Part shown: in pieces, positions 18,214 to 26,604 of the stretch
Numbering within the stretch: the stretch's first letter is position 1
How the letters are laid out: each line of letters begins with the position of its first letter
DNA from: DAIMFL01 sp964372215
Lineage (GTDB): Bacteria; Pseudomonadota; Alphaproteobacteria; Dongiales; Dongiaceae
NCBI GenBank assembly: GCA_964372215.1
Contig: CAYJQC010000016.1
Span: 35,654-99,653 of the forward strand
DNA length: 64,000 nucleotides
Direction: 5' to 3'
Made by a program: the position numbers and the translations under genes
Notes under the pieces: generated by a model
What the model saw: the letters and a program-made list of their open reading frames with translations, nothing else
The model's database searches: none
What the model was told of the DNA's origin: nothing

Positions 18214-18657
18214 CTACAGCAGTCGCGCGAGGCTTTCGCGCGCCGCGCCGAAGCGCATGACACAGTCCTCGTAGGATTCGCGCGCGGCGGTATAGAGCTC
18301 GACCAGCGAGGTGTCGATGCCGTGCTTCAGCATCTCGGCATGGGCGCGCTCGCAGGCCACCAGCCGGCGGTCGGCGGCGAGCCGCGCCTCCATGTAGACG
18401 AGCGCCGCCGCGCGCTGCTCGGGAGACAGCGCGTCGAAGCCGGGCACGGCGCCATCGGCGGCCGCGAAGTCGCCCCGCAGCTTCTCCCACATCGCCGGCC
18501 AGTCCTCGAACCAGTCGCCGGCCTCGGGATAGCGATAGCCGAAACGCGCCAGCACCTCGCGGCCGCGGTCGAACAGTTGGTTGGGAAAGCGCGACGGCCC
18601 GCGGCCGGGGCCGCGCGCCGACGACGAGTCGCGGCCGGCGGCCATGATCGCGCTCAC
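18214..18657 (-). CDS. Small helical protein coupled to the PaaA-like gene (possible subunit)
   Basis: A 147-residue protein that I do not recognise. It is predicted to be mostly alpha-helical and soluble, with a disordered basic N-terminus and a Trp-rich helix (AGDWFEDWPAMWEKL). It contains neither the PaaB fold motifs nor PaaD cysteine motifs. The GTG start overlaps the stop of the PaaA-like gene (GTGA), so translation is probably coupled. An internal ATG at 18645 is an alternative start. The arrangement suggests a partner or regulatory subunit of the PaaA-like protein, taking the place of PaaB, but this is inference from position only. Confidence 0.75.
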   Translation of the reverse strand: MSAIMAAGRDSSSARGPGRGPSRFPNQLFDRGREVLARFGYRYPEAGDWFEDWPAMWEKLRGDFAAADGAVPGFDALSPEQRAAALVYMEARLAADRRLVACERAHAEMLKHGIDTSLVELYTAARESYEDCVMRFGAARESLARLL

Positions 18658-19460
18658 GCGGACGCGGCGTCGGCGGCCTCGTAGCCCATGCGCATCTCGT
18701 AGTCGGGCTCGATGCCATCAGGCAGCTCGAGGCCAAGCTCCTTCAGCCGCGGCTCGAGCAGGTCGAGATACTCCTGCTGCAGCTCCTCGGGCTTGCGGAC
18801 CTTGATGCCGTATTCGTAGTAGATGTCGAACATCTCCGATTTCTTGTCGCCGTCCGACGGCCGGCCGTAGAAGCCGAGGCCGACGCGCATGAACTTGGCC
18901 ACGCGGCCCTGGATGATCTCGCGGGCCTTCTCGCCGTCGAACTCGATGTTGCGCTTGGTGGCCCAGACCCCGAAGGCGAGATGGCCGTGCTCCTCCTTGT
19001 GGATGCGCACGTTGACGCGCGCCCAAGGCAGATAGGAGCACTCGCGATACTGTCCGAGGAACGCGACCGCCGCCGGCGTCACCACCGTCGAGAACAGCCC
19101 GACATCGTACCAGTCGTCGAACCAGGTCGACCAGTTCTCCCGGCGGAATCCGTTGATCACCTTGACCTTCTTCGGATCGGGACTGTCGGGGTTCGACACC
19201 AGCTCCTGCAGCCTGGCGTCGACGTCGACGCCGAGATCGGCCATCAGGCTCCAGACGTAGTAGGCGTGGCCCATCTCCTCCATCACCTTCTTGGACAGGC
19301 GATAGGCCTCCTCGGGACGGGTCGCGAAGCGCATGTTCTCGGCCACGCGCTGGCCGCCGGCATATTCGGAATCGGCCTGGAAGGCCATCAGGTTCAGGAG
19401 CGCCTTCTTGTAGTCGTCCGGCAGCTCGTCGCCCTTGTCGTAGGTCTTCCAGCGCGCCAT
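18654..19460 (-). CDS. PaaA-like diiron oxygenase subunit (putative phenylacetyl-CoA epoxidase)
   Basis: A 268-residue PaaA/PaaC-family protein with a full set of diiron ligands: Glu32 in the first helix, Glu62 and His65 (EEMGH), Glu140 (YRECSY), and Glu157 and His160 (EEHGH). The fold is the ferritin-like bundle of phenylacetyl-CoA epoxidase, which inserts one oxygen atom into the ring. It is shorter than Escherichia coli PaaA, from memory about 309 residues. I start at ATG 19460, preceded by GGAGGG; an extension to 19529 is possible but unlikely. It is divergent from paaX and coupled to the small gene downstream. PaaB, PaaD and PaaE are missing from the window. Substrate assignment rests on context. 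Confidence 0.85.
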   Translation of the reverse strand: MARWKTYDKGDELPDDYKKALLNLMAFQADSEYAGGQRVAENMRFATRPEEAYRLSKKVMEEMGHAYYVWSLMADLGVDVDARLQELVSNPDSPDPKKVKVINGFRRENWSTWFDDWYDVGLFSTVVTPAAVAFLGQYRECSYLPWARVNVRIHKEEHGHLAFGVWATKRNIEFDGEKAREIIQGRVAKFMRVGLGFYGRPSDGDKKSEMFDIYYEYGIKVRKPEELQQEYLDLLEPRLKELGLELPDGIEPDYEMRMGYEAADAASA

Positions 19461-19539
19461 GGCCGGTCCCTCCGTTGCCGTTCGGTCGCGGTACGCGTCC
19501 CGCGGATCACGTGACACAGTTTCTAGCAATTGAAAAATG

Positions 19540-19553
19540 TTAGTGTATCATGA
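19540..19553. promoter_or_regulatory. TGTATCA box between the PaaA-like gene and paaX
   Basis: TTAGTGTATCATGA lies in an AT-rich patch in the divergent region. About 30 bases to the left, TGACACA (19512-19518) is a near match to the complement TGATACA. The two could form a spaced inverted operator for the adjacent PaaX repressor. Confidence 0.35.
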
Positions 19554-19697
19554 TCATCGCGTCAAACCGTTCGGACCATGCCCGCCCGCAGACCAGCGTG
19601 GGGCTTGCGCTGGTTCGTCATGTGGCAGAAGGCGACCGGACCAGAGGCGGGCCGTATTATGCTGGACAAGGAACCGGGCGGGGCGCGGCGGGAGCGC

Positions 19698-20657
19698 ATG
19701 TCGAGAAGCCAACACGCCGAGAGCCTGGTCGAACAGCTCGCGCTGCGCCTGACGCTGCGCGGCAAGTCGCTGATCATCACCGTGTTCGGCGACGCCATCA
19801 TGCCCCATGGCGGCAGCGCTTGGCTCGGCAGCCTGATCCGGCTGGTGCGGCCGCTCGGGCTGTCGGAGCGCATGGTGCGCACCGCGGTGTTCCGGCTCGC
19901 CAAGGACGACTGGCTGGAGGCGCTGCCGATCGGCCGGCGCAGCTATTACAGCATGACCGAATCCGGCCGCCATCGCTTCGAGGCCGCGCATCGGCGGATC
20001 TATCAGGCGCGCCGCACCGCGTGGGACGGCGTCTGGCACCTGGTGGTGGTGCCGGCGGACCTGCCGGCGCTGCGCCGCGACGAGCTGAAGCGCGAACTCG
20101 GCTGGCTCGGCTTCGGCCAGGTGGCGCCGAGCGTCCTGGCCCATCCCGCGCCCGACGCCGAGGCGCTGCGCCAGACCCTGATCGACCTCCGGCTCGGCGA
20201 CAAGGTGATCGTGATGAACGCCAGCGCCGATCCGGCGAGCCCGTCGGCGCCGCTCCGCAAGCTGACCGCGCAGTGCTGGGACCTCGAGCGGCTCGAGGCC
20301 GACTATGCCGGGTTCCTCGACACCTTCCGGCCGGTCTGGCGCGCGCTCGAGGGCGCCGGCGCGCTCGATCCCGAGCTGTGCTTCGCGGTGCGGGTGATGC
20401 TGATCCACGACTATCGCCGGGTGCTGCTGCGCGATCCCTTGCTGCCCGACGAGCTGATGCCGGCGGCCTGGCCGGGGCTCGCCGCCCGGGCGCTGTGCCG
20501 CAATCTCTATCGCCTGACCCTGGAGCCGGCGGAGCGCCACATCATGGCGGTGCTGGAAACCCCGGAAGGCCCGGCGCCGGAGGCGGCGCCGTTCTTCTTC
20601 GGCCGTTTCGCCGGCGCCGCCGGCGAGCCGGCGGTCGAGGAGCGCGCCCAGGCGTGA
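19698..20657 (+). CDS. paaX: Phenylacetate pathway repressor PaaX
   Basis: A PaaX-family transcriptional repressor of 319 residues, the usual length. The N-terminal winged-helix region contains LIITVFGDAIMPHGGSAWLGSLI-like sequence (short form FGDAIMPHGG) followed by RMVRTAVFRL, the recognition helix. The central segment WDGVWHLVVVPADLP and C-terminal LIHDYRRVLLRDPLLP are family hallmarks. PaaX senses phenylacetyl-CoA and releases paa promoters. I use ATG 19698, preceded by GGGAG; ATG 19659 and 19578 are longer options. It is divergent from the PaaA-like gene and overlaps the reductase gene as GTGA. Confidence 0.92.
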   Translation: MSRSQHAESLVEQLALRLTLRGKSLIITVFGDAIMPHGGSAWLGSLIRLVRPLGLSERMVRTAVFRLAKDDWLEALPIGRRSYYSMTESGRHRFEAAHRRIYQARRTAWDGVWHLVVVPADLPALRRDELKRELGWLGFGQVAPSVLAHPAPDAEALRQTLIDLRLGDKVIVMNASADPASPSAPLRKLTAQCWDLERLEADYAGFLDTFRPVWRALEGAGALDPELCFAVRVMLIHDYRRVLLRDPLLPDELMPAAWPGLAARALCRNLYRLTLEPAERHIMAVLETPEGPAPEAAPFFFGRFAGAAGEPAVEERAQA

Positions 20658-21991
20658 GCGGCGCCGCGACAGCATCGGTCGCCATCGTCGGCAGTGGCCC
20701 GGCCGGGCTTTATGCCGCCGAGGGCGTGCTGAAGCGGCTGCCCGGCGCGCGCGTCGACGTCATCGACCGGCTGCCGACGCCCTATGGCCTGGTGCGCTTC
20801 GGCGTCGCCCCCGACCACCAGGGCACCAAGGCGATCCAGCGCCAGTTCGACCGGCTGCTGCGGCGCCCGGGCCTGCGCTTCCGCGGCAACGTGACGGTCG
20901 GCCGCGACCTCGGCCTCGACGAGCTGCGCGGCCTGTACGATGCGGTGGTGCTGGCGACCGGCGCGCCCTGCGACCGCCGGCTCGGCATCCCCGGCGAGGA
21001 CCTGGCGGGAGTCTACGGCTCCGCCGCCTTCGTCGGCTGGTTCAACGGCCACCCGGATTTCCGCGACCTGGCGCCGCTTCTCGACGGCGCCGGGGTCGCC
21101 GTCATCGGCAACGGCAACGTGGCGATCGACGTGGCGCGGGTGCTGGCCAAGGCGCCGGCGGAGATGGCGGCCTCCGATCTCTGTGCCCATGCGGCACAGG
21201 CGATCGCGCGGGCGCCGCTCACCGACATCTGGCTGATCGGCCGGCGCGGTCCCGCCGAGGCGAGCTGGACCTCGGCCGAACTCGCGGAACTCGGGCGGCT
21301 CGAACGCGCGGCGCCGCTGGTCGATCCGGGCGACATTCCCGATGCGGTCGACGATCCCGATACCAAGACCGCGCGACTGCGCGAGAAGAACCTGGAGATC
21401 CTGCGCGGTTTCGCCGCCACACCGGTTCCCGGCAAGCCGATCCGGCTGCATTTCCTGTTCCATGCGGCGCCGGTCGCGGTGCTGGGGCAGGGCGCCGCCG
21501 CGGCCCTGCGGCTCGAGCGCACCCGGGTTGCGGATGGTCGCAGCATCGGCACCGGCGAGAGTTTCGAGATTCCCGCGACGACCGTCGTCTCCGCCATCGG
21601 CTATCGCTGCGACCCGCTCGACGGCGCGGCTCTCGACCCGGCGCGCGGCATCGTCGTCAACGACGAGGGATCGGTGGCGCCGGGATTGTGGGCCGTCGGC
21701 TGGGCCAAGCGCGGACCCTCGGGCACGATCCCGACCAACCGCGCCGATTCCTTCGCCGTCGCCGATCGGCTCGCGGCCGGGCTGGCGGCGCCGACCGGCG
21801 CCAGGGCCGGACCTGACGGGCTCGACGCCCTGCTGGCGGCGCGCGGTGTCGCGGTGGTCGATGTCGCGGGCTGGCACCGCATCGAGGCGGCGGAGGCGGC
21901 GCGGGCGCGGCCCGACGCCCCGCGCGAGAAGCTCGCGACCCTGCCGGAGCTGCTCGCCGCCGCGCGCGGCGGCGCGGCAGTTCAGGGATAG
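20654..21991 (+). CDS. Adrenodoxin-type NADPH ferredoxin/flavodoxin reductase
   Basis: A 445-residue FAD protein of the adrenodoxin-reductase/FprA family starting at GTG within the paaX stop. The FAD Rossmann motif VAIVGSGPAGLYAAE is at about residues 8-22. The segment RLPTPYGLVRFGVAPDHQGTK follows in shortened form (PYGLVRFGVAPDH), then the NADP motif VIGNGNVAIDVAR and the C-terminal VGWAKRGPSGTIPTNR. Such enzymes pass two electrons from NADPH one at a time to ferredoxin or flavodoxin. Translational coupling to paaX places it in the phenylacetate regulon. I infer that it feeds the flavodoxin at 10330 and then the PaaA-like oxygenase. Confidence 0.9.
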   Translation: MSGAATASVAIVGSGPAGLYAAEGVLKRLPGARVDVIDRLPTPYGLVRFGVAPDHQGTKAIQRQFDRLLRRPGLRFRGNVTVGRDLGLDELRGLYDAVVLATGAPCDRRLGIPGEDLAGVYGSAAFVGWFNGHPDFRDLAPLLDGAGVAVIGNGNVAIDVARVLAKAPAEMAASDLCAHAAQAIARAPLTDIWLIGRRGPAEASWTSAELAELGRLERAAPLVDPGDIPDAVDDPDTKTARLREKNLEILRGFAATPVPGKPIRLHFLFHAAPVAVLGQGAAAALRLERTRVADGRSIGTGESFEIPATTVVSAIGYRCDPLDGAALDPARGIVVNDEGSVAPGLWAVGWAKRGPSGTIPTNRADSFAVADRLAAGLAAPTGARAGPDGLDALLAARGVAVVDVAGWHRIEAAEAARARPDAPREKLATLPELLAAARGGAAVQG

Positions 21992-22641
21992 GGCTGCTTC
22001 TGGATGTTGAAGGCGATCGAGATGCGCGGCGCGTCGCCCAGATAGGGGTACACGATGTGCGGCAGGTAGCTCGGGAAGAACAGCATCAGCCCGCTCTCCG
22101 GCTGGATCGTGATCTCGCGCTTGAGCTGGCCCGAGAAGAAGCTCATCGGCGAGGCCTGGTTCGGATTCATGAAGCCGAGCGCGCCGGAAGTCGGGTTGTC
22201 GCCCGGCGGCGGATCGCCGGCATCGACGTAATAGACCGCCGACCAGGTCGATCCCGGGTGGAAATGCATCCTGTTCATCTGGCCGCGGCGGTTGACGTTG
22301 GCCCAGAAGGTCAGGTTCCACTCCAGCTTCGGCTTGGGCTCGGTCTCGGCCAGCACTTCGCCGGACGCGTGCAGCAGCATGGCGTGGACCCGGCGGATCA
22401 GAGCCTGCGCCGGCGGGCCGCCCCAGTGCTGCATGTCCTCCTTGGACTGCCAGCCGCCGACATTGCTGATGCGCCGCCCGGTGTCCTTGCGCTCCTGCTC
22501 GAAGATCAGCCGCTTCAGGTCGGCGTCGAGCCCGTCGCTGTCGGGCCAGCGGAAACGCATGATCGGGGTGGTGAAGAGATGTTCGAGCCGCGCCGTCCGG
22601 AGCGCGGCCATCAGGGCGTCGGGGGTCATCGGTTCGGCCAT
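21982..22641 (-). CDS. Putative 2-oxoglutarate-Fe(II) dioxygenase (TIGR02466-like)
   Basis: A 219-residue protein resembling the TIGR02466 family of putative 2OG-Fe(II) oxygenases. The core contains the first metal His in NRMHFHPGSTWSAVYYV. The segment GLMLFFPSYLPHIVYPY carries the distal His, and RISIAFNIQ carries the 2-oxoglutarate-binding Arg. No signal peptide or membrane helix is seen. I use ATG 22641 with CAGGGTG upstream; an extension to 22683 is possible. Its 3' end overlaps that of the reductase gene by ten bases on the opposite strand. Substrate unknown. Confidence 0.78.
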   Translation of the reverse strand: MAEPMTPDALMAALRTARLEHLFTTPIMRFRWPDSDGLDADLKRLIFEQERKDTGRRISNVGGWQSKEDMQHWGGPPAQALIRRVHAMLLHASGEVLAETEPKPKLEWNLTFWANVNRRGQMNRMHFHPGSTWSAVYYVDAGDPPPGDNPTSGALGFMNPNQASPMSFFSGQLKREITIQPESGLMLFFPSYLPHIVYPYLGDAPRISIAFNIQKQPYP

Positions 22642-22699
22642 GGTGGCGGCACCCTGCCGGGTCGCATCGGGCTTGGCAAGCACGCGGTATCGGATGGCG

Positions 22700-24046
22700 T
22701 CAGACCGGCAGCCGCAGCTTCGCGCGCAGGCCGCCGAGCGGCGACTCGTCGAGGATCAGCTCGCCGCCATGGCCGCGCACCACGTCGCGCGCGATGGTGA
22801 GCCCGAGGCCGATGCCGCCGGTCTCCGGATTGCGCGACGGGTCGAGGCGGAAGAACGGCCGGAACACCTCCTCGCGCATGTCCGCCGGGATGCCCGGCCC
22901 GTCGTCGTCGACGATGATCTCGACGGCGCCGTCATGATGGCCGGCGGTGATCGCCACGCGCTTGGCATAGCGCTGGGCGTTGGCGACCAGATTGGCGAGA
23001 CAGCGGCGGAAGGCATCGGGCCGCAGCGACACCACCATGGCGGGCTCGGCGACGAGCTCGACCGGCGCATCGCTCTCGCGGCGGGCGTTCGCCACCACGT
23101 CCTCGATCAGCGCGCTCAAATCGGTCTCCTCGGGCTGTTCGGTGCCTTCGCCGCGCGCGAAGGCGAGGTAGCCGTTCAGCATGCGCTCCATCTCGGCGAT
23201 GTCGGCCTTGAGCTCATCGGCGTCGGCGCTGTCGCCGAGCAGCGCGAGCTGCAGCCGCATGCGGGTCAGCGGCGTCCGCAGGTCGTGCGACACGCCGGCC
23301 AGCATCTCGGTGCGCTGGGCGATCTGCCGCTTGATGCGGTTGCGCATGACGACGAAGGCGCCGGCCGCCTGCTTCACCTCGGTCGCGCCTTCGGGGCGGA
23401 AGTCGGGCACGTCGCGGCCCTTGCCGAAGGCCTCGGCGGCATCCGCCAGCCGGCCGATCGGGCGCACCTGCTTGCGCATGAACACGGTGGCGACGGCGAA
23501 CAGGATCAGCGAAGTGCCGACCATCCAGAGGATGAAGACATAGGTGGTGGAGCTGAACAGCCGGCGGCGCGGCAGCTCGACATGCAGCACGCCGTTGTCG
23601 AGCTGGACCTCGACCTCGACCTGCTTCTCCAGCGAGCGGGTGTCGATCAGGAACGGCCGGCCGACGAAATCGGCGAGTGCCGCCGCCAGCTTCTCGTCAA
23701 CCAGGCTCTGGCGGGTCAGGATCGGGCTTTCGGGCAGCGTGGCACTCGGCTTGAACTGCAGGGTGAGCTGCAGCTTGCGCTCGGCGATCTCGAACACCCG
23801 GGCGTAGCTTGCCGGGTCGGCATCCTCGCCCATCATCTCGACCACCGCGGCGATGTCGCCGGCCACGCCCTGCGCCAAGCGCCGCGTCACGGTGTCCCAG
23901 TGGCTGTCGTAGAACACCCAGGTCGAGACCACCTGGAGCAGGATCAGCGGGGTCACGATGATCATCAGCGACCGCCCGAACAGCGAACGCGGCAGCACCC
24001 GGTTGATCTGGTTGCGCAGCCGGCGCGGCAGGTTGGAAAGCTCCAT
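22700..24046 (-). CDS. Sensor histidine kinase, EnvZ type
   Basis: A membrane sensor kinase of 448 residues. Two transmembrane helices (about residues 25-45 and 160-182) flank a periplasmic domain. A HAMP linker follows, then the H-box MLAGVSHDLRTPLTRMR with the phosphorylated His, an N-box LANLVANAQRYAKR, G1 DDDGPGIP and G2 GIGLGLTIA. It lies 6 bases downstream of the response regulator gene, forming a two-gene OmpR/EnvZ-type operon. The stimulus cannot be read from sequence. Confidence 0.92.
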   Translation of the reverse strand: MELSNLPRRLRNQINRVLPRSLFGRSLMIIVTPLILLQVVSTWVFYDSHWDTVTRRLAQGVAGDIAAVVEMMGEDADPASYARVFEIAERKLQLTLQFKPSATLPESPILTRQSLVDEKLAAALADFVGRPFLIDTRSLEKQVEVEVQLDNGVLHVELPRRRLFSSTTYVFILWMVGTSLILFAVATVFMRKQVRPIGRLADAAEAFGKGRDVPDFRPEGATEVKQAAGAFVVMRNRIKRQIAQRTEMLAGVSHDLRTPLTRMRLQLALLGDSADADELKADIAEMERMLNGYLAFARGEGTEQPEETDLSALIEDVVANARRESDAPVELVAEPAMVVSLRPDAFRRCLANLVANAQRYAKRVAITAGHHDGAVEIIVDDDGPGIPADMREEVFRPFFRLDPSRNPETGGIGLGLTIARDVVRGHGGELILDESPLGGLRAKLRLPV

Positions 24047-24052
24047 CGCCGC

Positions 24053-24739
24053 TCAGTCCGGCCGCAGCATGTAGCCGCGGCCGCGCACGGTCTGGAGATA
24101 GCGCGGGAAACGCGGGTCGGCCTCGATCTTGCGCCGCAGGCGCGTCACCTGCACGTCGACCGTGCGGCTGTTGATGTCGCTGCCGGTCTGCCGGCTCAAT
24201 TCCTCGCGGCTCATGGCGCTGCCCGGGCTCCTGGCCAGGGCGACCAGCAGCGCCGCCTCGGCCTCGGTCAGGCGGACTTCGGCGCGGCCGCGGCTCAGGA
24301 CGCGGCGCTCGACGTCGAAGCTCAGCGGCCCGAGCCGGAGCTCGCGCGGCGCGGCGGATGACGGTTCCGGCGCGACGCGCCGCAGGATGGTGCGGATACG
24401 TAGGACCAGCTCGCGCGGCTCGAACGGCTTGGCCAGGTAGTCGTCGGCGCCGCGCTCGAGCCCGGCGATGCGGTCCGCCGCTTCGCCCATGGCGGTCAGC
24501 ATCAGGATCGGCACGTTGCTCGCCAGCCGCAGCGACGCCGCGAGGTCGAGACCGCTCTCGCCGGGCATCATGATGTCGAGGATCAGGAGATCGAAGGCCA
24601 GGCTGGCGAGCTTCGCCCGCGCCTCCGCCGCGCTGGCCGCGACCGTCACCCGGAAGCCCTGCTCGGTCAGGTACTTGCGCAAGAGCTCGCGGAGCCGCGT
24701 GTCATCGTCGACCACCAGGATATGCGGCAGCTCGGTCAT
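24053..24739 (-). CDS. OmpR-family response regulator
   Basis: A 228-residue two-domain regulator. The receiver domain has the acidic pocket VVDDD at residues 9-13 and the phospho-acceptor Asp55 in LLILDIMMPG. The C-terminal winged helix ends in SRTVDVQVTRLRRKIE and YLQTVRGRGYML, typical of OmpR. It is cotranscribed with the EnvZ-type kinase immediately downstream. Targets are unknown; the pair most resembles the OmpR/EnvZ pair of alphaproteobacteria. Confidence 0.92.
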   Translation of the reverse strand: MTELPHILVVDDDTRLRELLRKYLTEQGFRVTVAASAAEARAKLASLAFDLLILDIMMPGESGLDLAASLRLASNVPILMLTAMGEAADRIAGLERGADDYLAKPFEPRELVLRIRTILRRVAPEPSSAAPRELRLGPLSFDVERRVLSRGRAEVRLTEAEAALLVALARSPGSAMSREELSRQTGSDINSRTVDVQVTRLRRKIEADPRFPRYLQTVRGRGYMLRPD

Positions 24740-24803
24740 GGCCGGACTATAGCGGCGGCGGGCGCGGGGTGCCTAGCGGGCGAGATAAGCGGCGGCGCGT
24801 GCT

Positions 24804-24890
24804 CAGACCTCATCCTTCGACAGGCTCAGGATGAGGTCTGGGGGAAGCGCAAAGAAATGCCTCGTCCTGAGCCTGTCGAAGGGCGAGGCC
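24804..24890. repeat. Dispersed double-hairpin repeat, copy 1
   Basis: The first hairpin has perfect 13-base arms (CAGACCTCATCCT, 24804-24816, and its complement at 24828-24840) around TCGACAGGCTC. A second, imperfect hairpin at 24859-24889 carries the same core in reverse (GAGCCTGTCGA). Similar elements are at 26507, 41793 and 55770. It probably acts as a terminator between the MarR gene and the response regulator gene. Confidence 0.75.
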
Positions 24891-24911
24891 CTTGGGTCGG
24901 CTCCGAGACCA

Positions 24912-25409
24912 TCACCCCTTCTTCATCCCGCCGCGGCCGAACTTCTGCCGGTCGGTCTCGTTGATCAGGCCGAGCAGGACCTTGCGGAAGCCGTCGACCG
25001 CCTCGGCCCCGGCGGCGCGATAGGCGCGGGCGACCAGCGCGCGCTGGTCCTCGGACAGCCGGCGCTCCAGCTCGGCGCCCTTGGGCGTCAGTTCGAGCAG
25101 GCGCTGGCGGCGGTCGCGGGTGCCGGGCCGCTGGATGACATAGCCCTGCTGGACCAGCTGGGACAGTACCCGGCTCAGGCTCTGCTTGGTGATCTTCAGG
25201 ATGTCGAGCAGCTCGGACACGGTCATGCCGGGCTGCCGGCCGACGAAATGGATTACCCGGTGATGGGCCCGGCCGAAGCCGATCCGGGCCAGGATGGCGT
25301 CGGGCTCGGCGGTGAAATCGCGATAGGCGTAGAACAGCAGCTCGATACCCTGGCGCAGCTCGTCCTCGCGCAGGAACAGCGGATTGGCAAAGCTCTTGGA
25401 GTCCGTCAT
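24912..25409 (-). CDS. MarR-family transcriptional regulator
   Basis: A 165-residue MarR-type winged-helix protein. The helix-turn-helix region is MTVSELLDILKITKQSLSRVLSQL in outline (key part LKITKQSLSRVL) and the wing is RPGTRDRRQRLLELT. It is divergent from the branched-chain aminotransferase gene, a pairing found in related bacteria, and probably controls it together with itself. An inverted repeat overlapping the ilvE -35 element is a candidate binding site. Ligand unknown. Confidence 0.9.
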   Translation of the reverse strand: MTDSKSFANPLFLREDELRQGIELLFYAYRDFTAEPDAILARIGFGRAHHRVIHFVGRQPGMTVSELLDILKITKQSLSRVLSQLVQQGYVIQRPGTRDRRQRLLELTPKGAELERRLSEDQRALVARAYRAAGAEAVDGFRKVLLGLINETDRQKFGRGGMKKG

Positions 25410-25495
25410 GGCGGCGGGCGGTCCGGGCGAAGTCTCAGGGGGTCTCGGGCATGGCGGCGGCCGGCGGGCATTGCGCGCAGGGAAACTAAGTCAGC

Positions 25496-25528
25496 TATGT
25501 TGACATATAATTCCGATAGGGCTAAGGT
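25496..25528 (+). promoter_or_regulatory. ilvE promoter with overlapping MarR-type operator
   Basis: A -35 TTGACA at 25500-25505 and a -10-like TAAGGT at 25523-25528 are separated by 17 bases. The inverted repeat TATGT-TG-ACATA (25496-25507) covers the -35, which fits repression by the divergent MarR protein. The patch is strikingly AT-rich for this genome. Confidence 0.5.
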
Positions 25529-25588
25529 TCCTATGGTCTTTCCGCCATAATAGCCGCACACGGCGCTGCAACAAGCTGGACGGTTCCC

Positions 25589-26494
25589 ATGAGCGTGCTC
25601 CCCTTCGACGACCGCGACGGCGTGATCTGGTTCGACGGCAAGCTGGTGCCCTGGCGCGACGCCAAGGTCCATGTGCTGACCCACGGGCTGCACTACGCGA
25701 GCTGCGTGTTCGAGGGCGAGCGGGCCTATGGCGGCCAGGTCTTCAAACTGACCGAGCACAGCCAGCGGCTGGTCAATTCCGCCGACATCCTGGGCTTCAA
25801 GTTGCCCTACAGCGCCGCCGAGCTCGACGCCGCCACCCGCGAGGTGATCGCCGCCAACAACCTGGTCGACTGCTATGTCCGGCCGGTGGCCTGGCGCGGC
25901 AGCGAGATGATGGGCGTCTCGGCCCAGAAGAACACCATCCACGTGGCGATCGCGACCTGGGAGTGGCCGGCCTATTTTTCGCCCGAGCTGCGCGAAAAGG
26001 GCATCCGCATGGCGATCTCCAAGTGGCGCCGCCCGGCGCCCGACACCGCGCCGACCGCCAGCAAGGCGGCCGGGCTGTACATGATCTGCACCCTGTCGAA
26101 GCACGCGGCGGAGCAGGACGGCTATGCCGACGCCATGATGTTCGACTATCGCGGCCGGCTCGCCGAGGCGACCGGCGCCAACGTGTTCCTGGGGATGAAG
26201 GGCGAGCTGCACACGCCGATCCCCGATTGCTTCCTCAACGGCATCACGCGCCAGACCGTGATCGAGCTGGCGCGGCGCCGCGACATCAAGGTGATCGAGC
26301 GCGCGGTGATGCCGGACGAGCTCGCCAAGGCCGAGGAGGTGTTCATCTGCGGCACCGCCGCCGAGGTCACACCGGTCGGCGAGATCGGCCCGCACAAGTA
26401 CGAGGTCGGCCCGATCACCCGGCAGATGATGGCAGACTACAGCGCCGAGGTGCGCCGCCCGCCCAACGCCAAGTCGAAGACCGCGGTGGCCTGA
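25589..26494 (+). CDS. ilvE: Branched-chain amino acid aminotransferase
   Basis: A class IV PLP-dependent aminotransferase of 301 residues. The PLP-binding Lys is in TASKAAGLYM (about residue 157). The cofactor phosphate and carboxylate motifs are in RLAEATGANVFL and GITRQTVIELA. It transfers the amino group between branched-chain keto acids and glutamate, the last step in Leu, Ile and Val synthesis. The N-terminal GLHYASCVFEGERAYGG is characteristic of IlvE rather than D-amino acid aminotransferase. It is followed by a double hairpin and a convergent moaE. Confidence 0.9.
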   Translation: MSVLPFDDRDGVIWFDGKLVPWRDAKVHVLTHGLHYASCVFEGERAYGGQVFKLTEHSQRLVNSADILGFKLPYSAAELDAATREVIAANNLVDCYVRPVAWRGSEMMGVSAQKNTIHVAIATWEWPAYFSPELREKGIRMAISKWRRPAPDTAPTASKAAGLYMICTLSKHAAEQDGYADAMMFDYRGRLAEATGANVFLGMKGELHTPIPDCFLNGITRQTVIELARRRDIKVIERAVMPDELAKAEEVFICGTAAEVTPVGEIGPHKYEVGPITRQMMADYSAEVRRPPNAKSKTAVA

Positions 26495-26506
26495 TTCGCG
26501 TACGCG

Positions 26507-26592
26507 CCTCGCCCTTCGACAGGCTCAGGACGAGGCCCTCAACAGTCTGTCAAATCTCAAGCCCTCATGCTGAGCCTGTCGAAGCATGAGGG
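26507..26592. repeat. Dispersed double-hairpin repeat, copy 2
   Basis: The left unit CCTCGCCCTTCGACAGGCTC pairs with the following AGGACGAGG. The right hairpin has nine-base arms CCCTCATGC (26562-26570) and GCATGAGGG (26584-26592) with the reversed core. It fills the gap between the convergent ilvE and moaE ends and probably terminates both. Confidence 0.72.
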
Positions 26593-26604
26593 CGGATTGG
26601 GCGC

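Noticed and set aside
19461..19529. N-terminal extension of the PaaA-like protein
   Set aside because: The internal ATG at 19460 has a strong GGAGGG ribosome site and the extension reads as polar, unconserved sequence.
19544..19551. TGTATCAT as a -10 promoter element for paaX
   Set aside because: No -35 sits at a proper distance, and the related copy at 543 lies upstream of a separate -35, so an operator is more likely.
20654..21991. The reductase gene as the missing qhpG
   Set aside because: It has the adrenodoxin-reductase architecture with an NADP-binding motif, not the flavin monooxygenase fold of QhpG.
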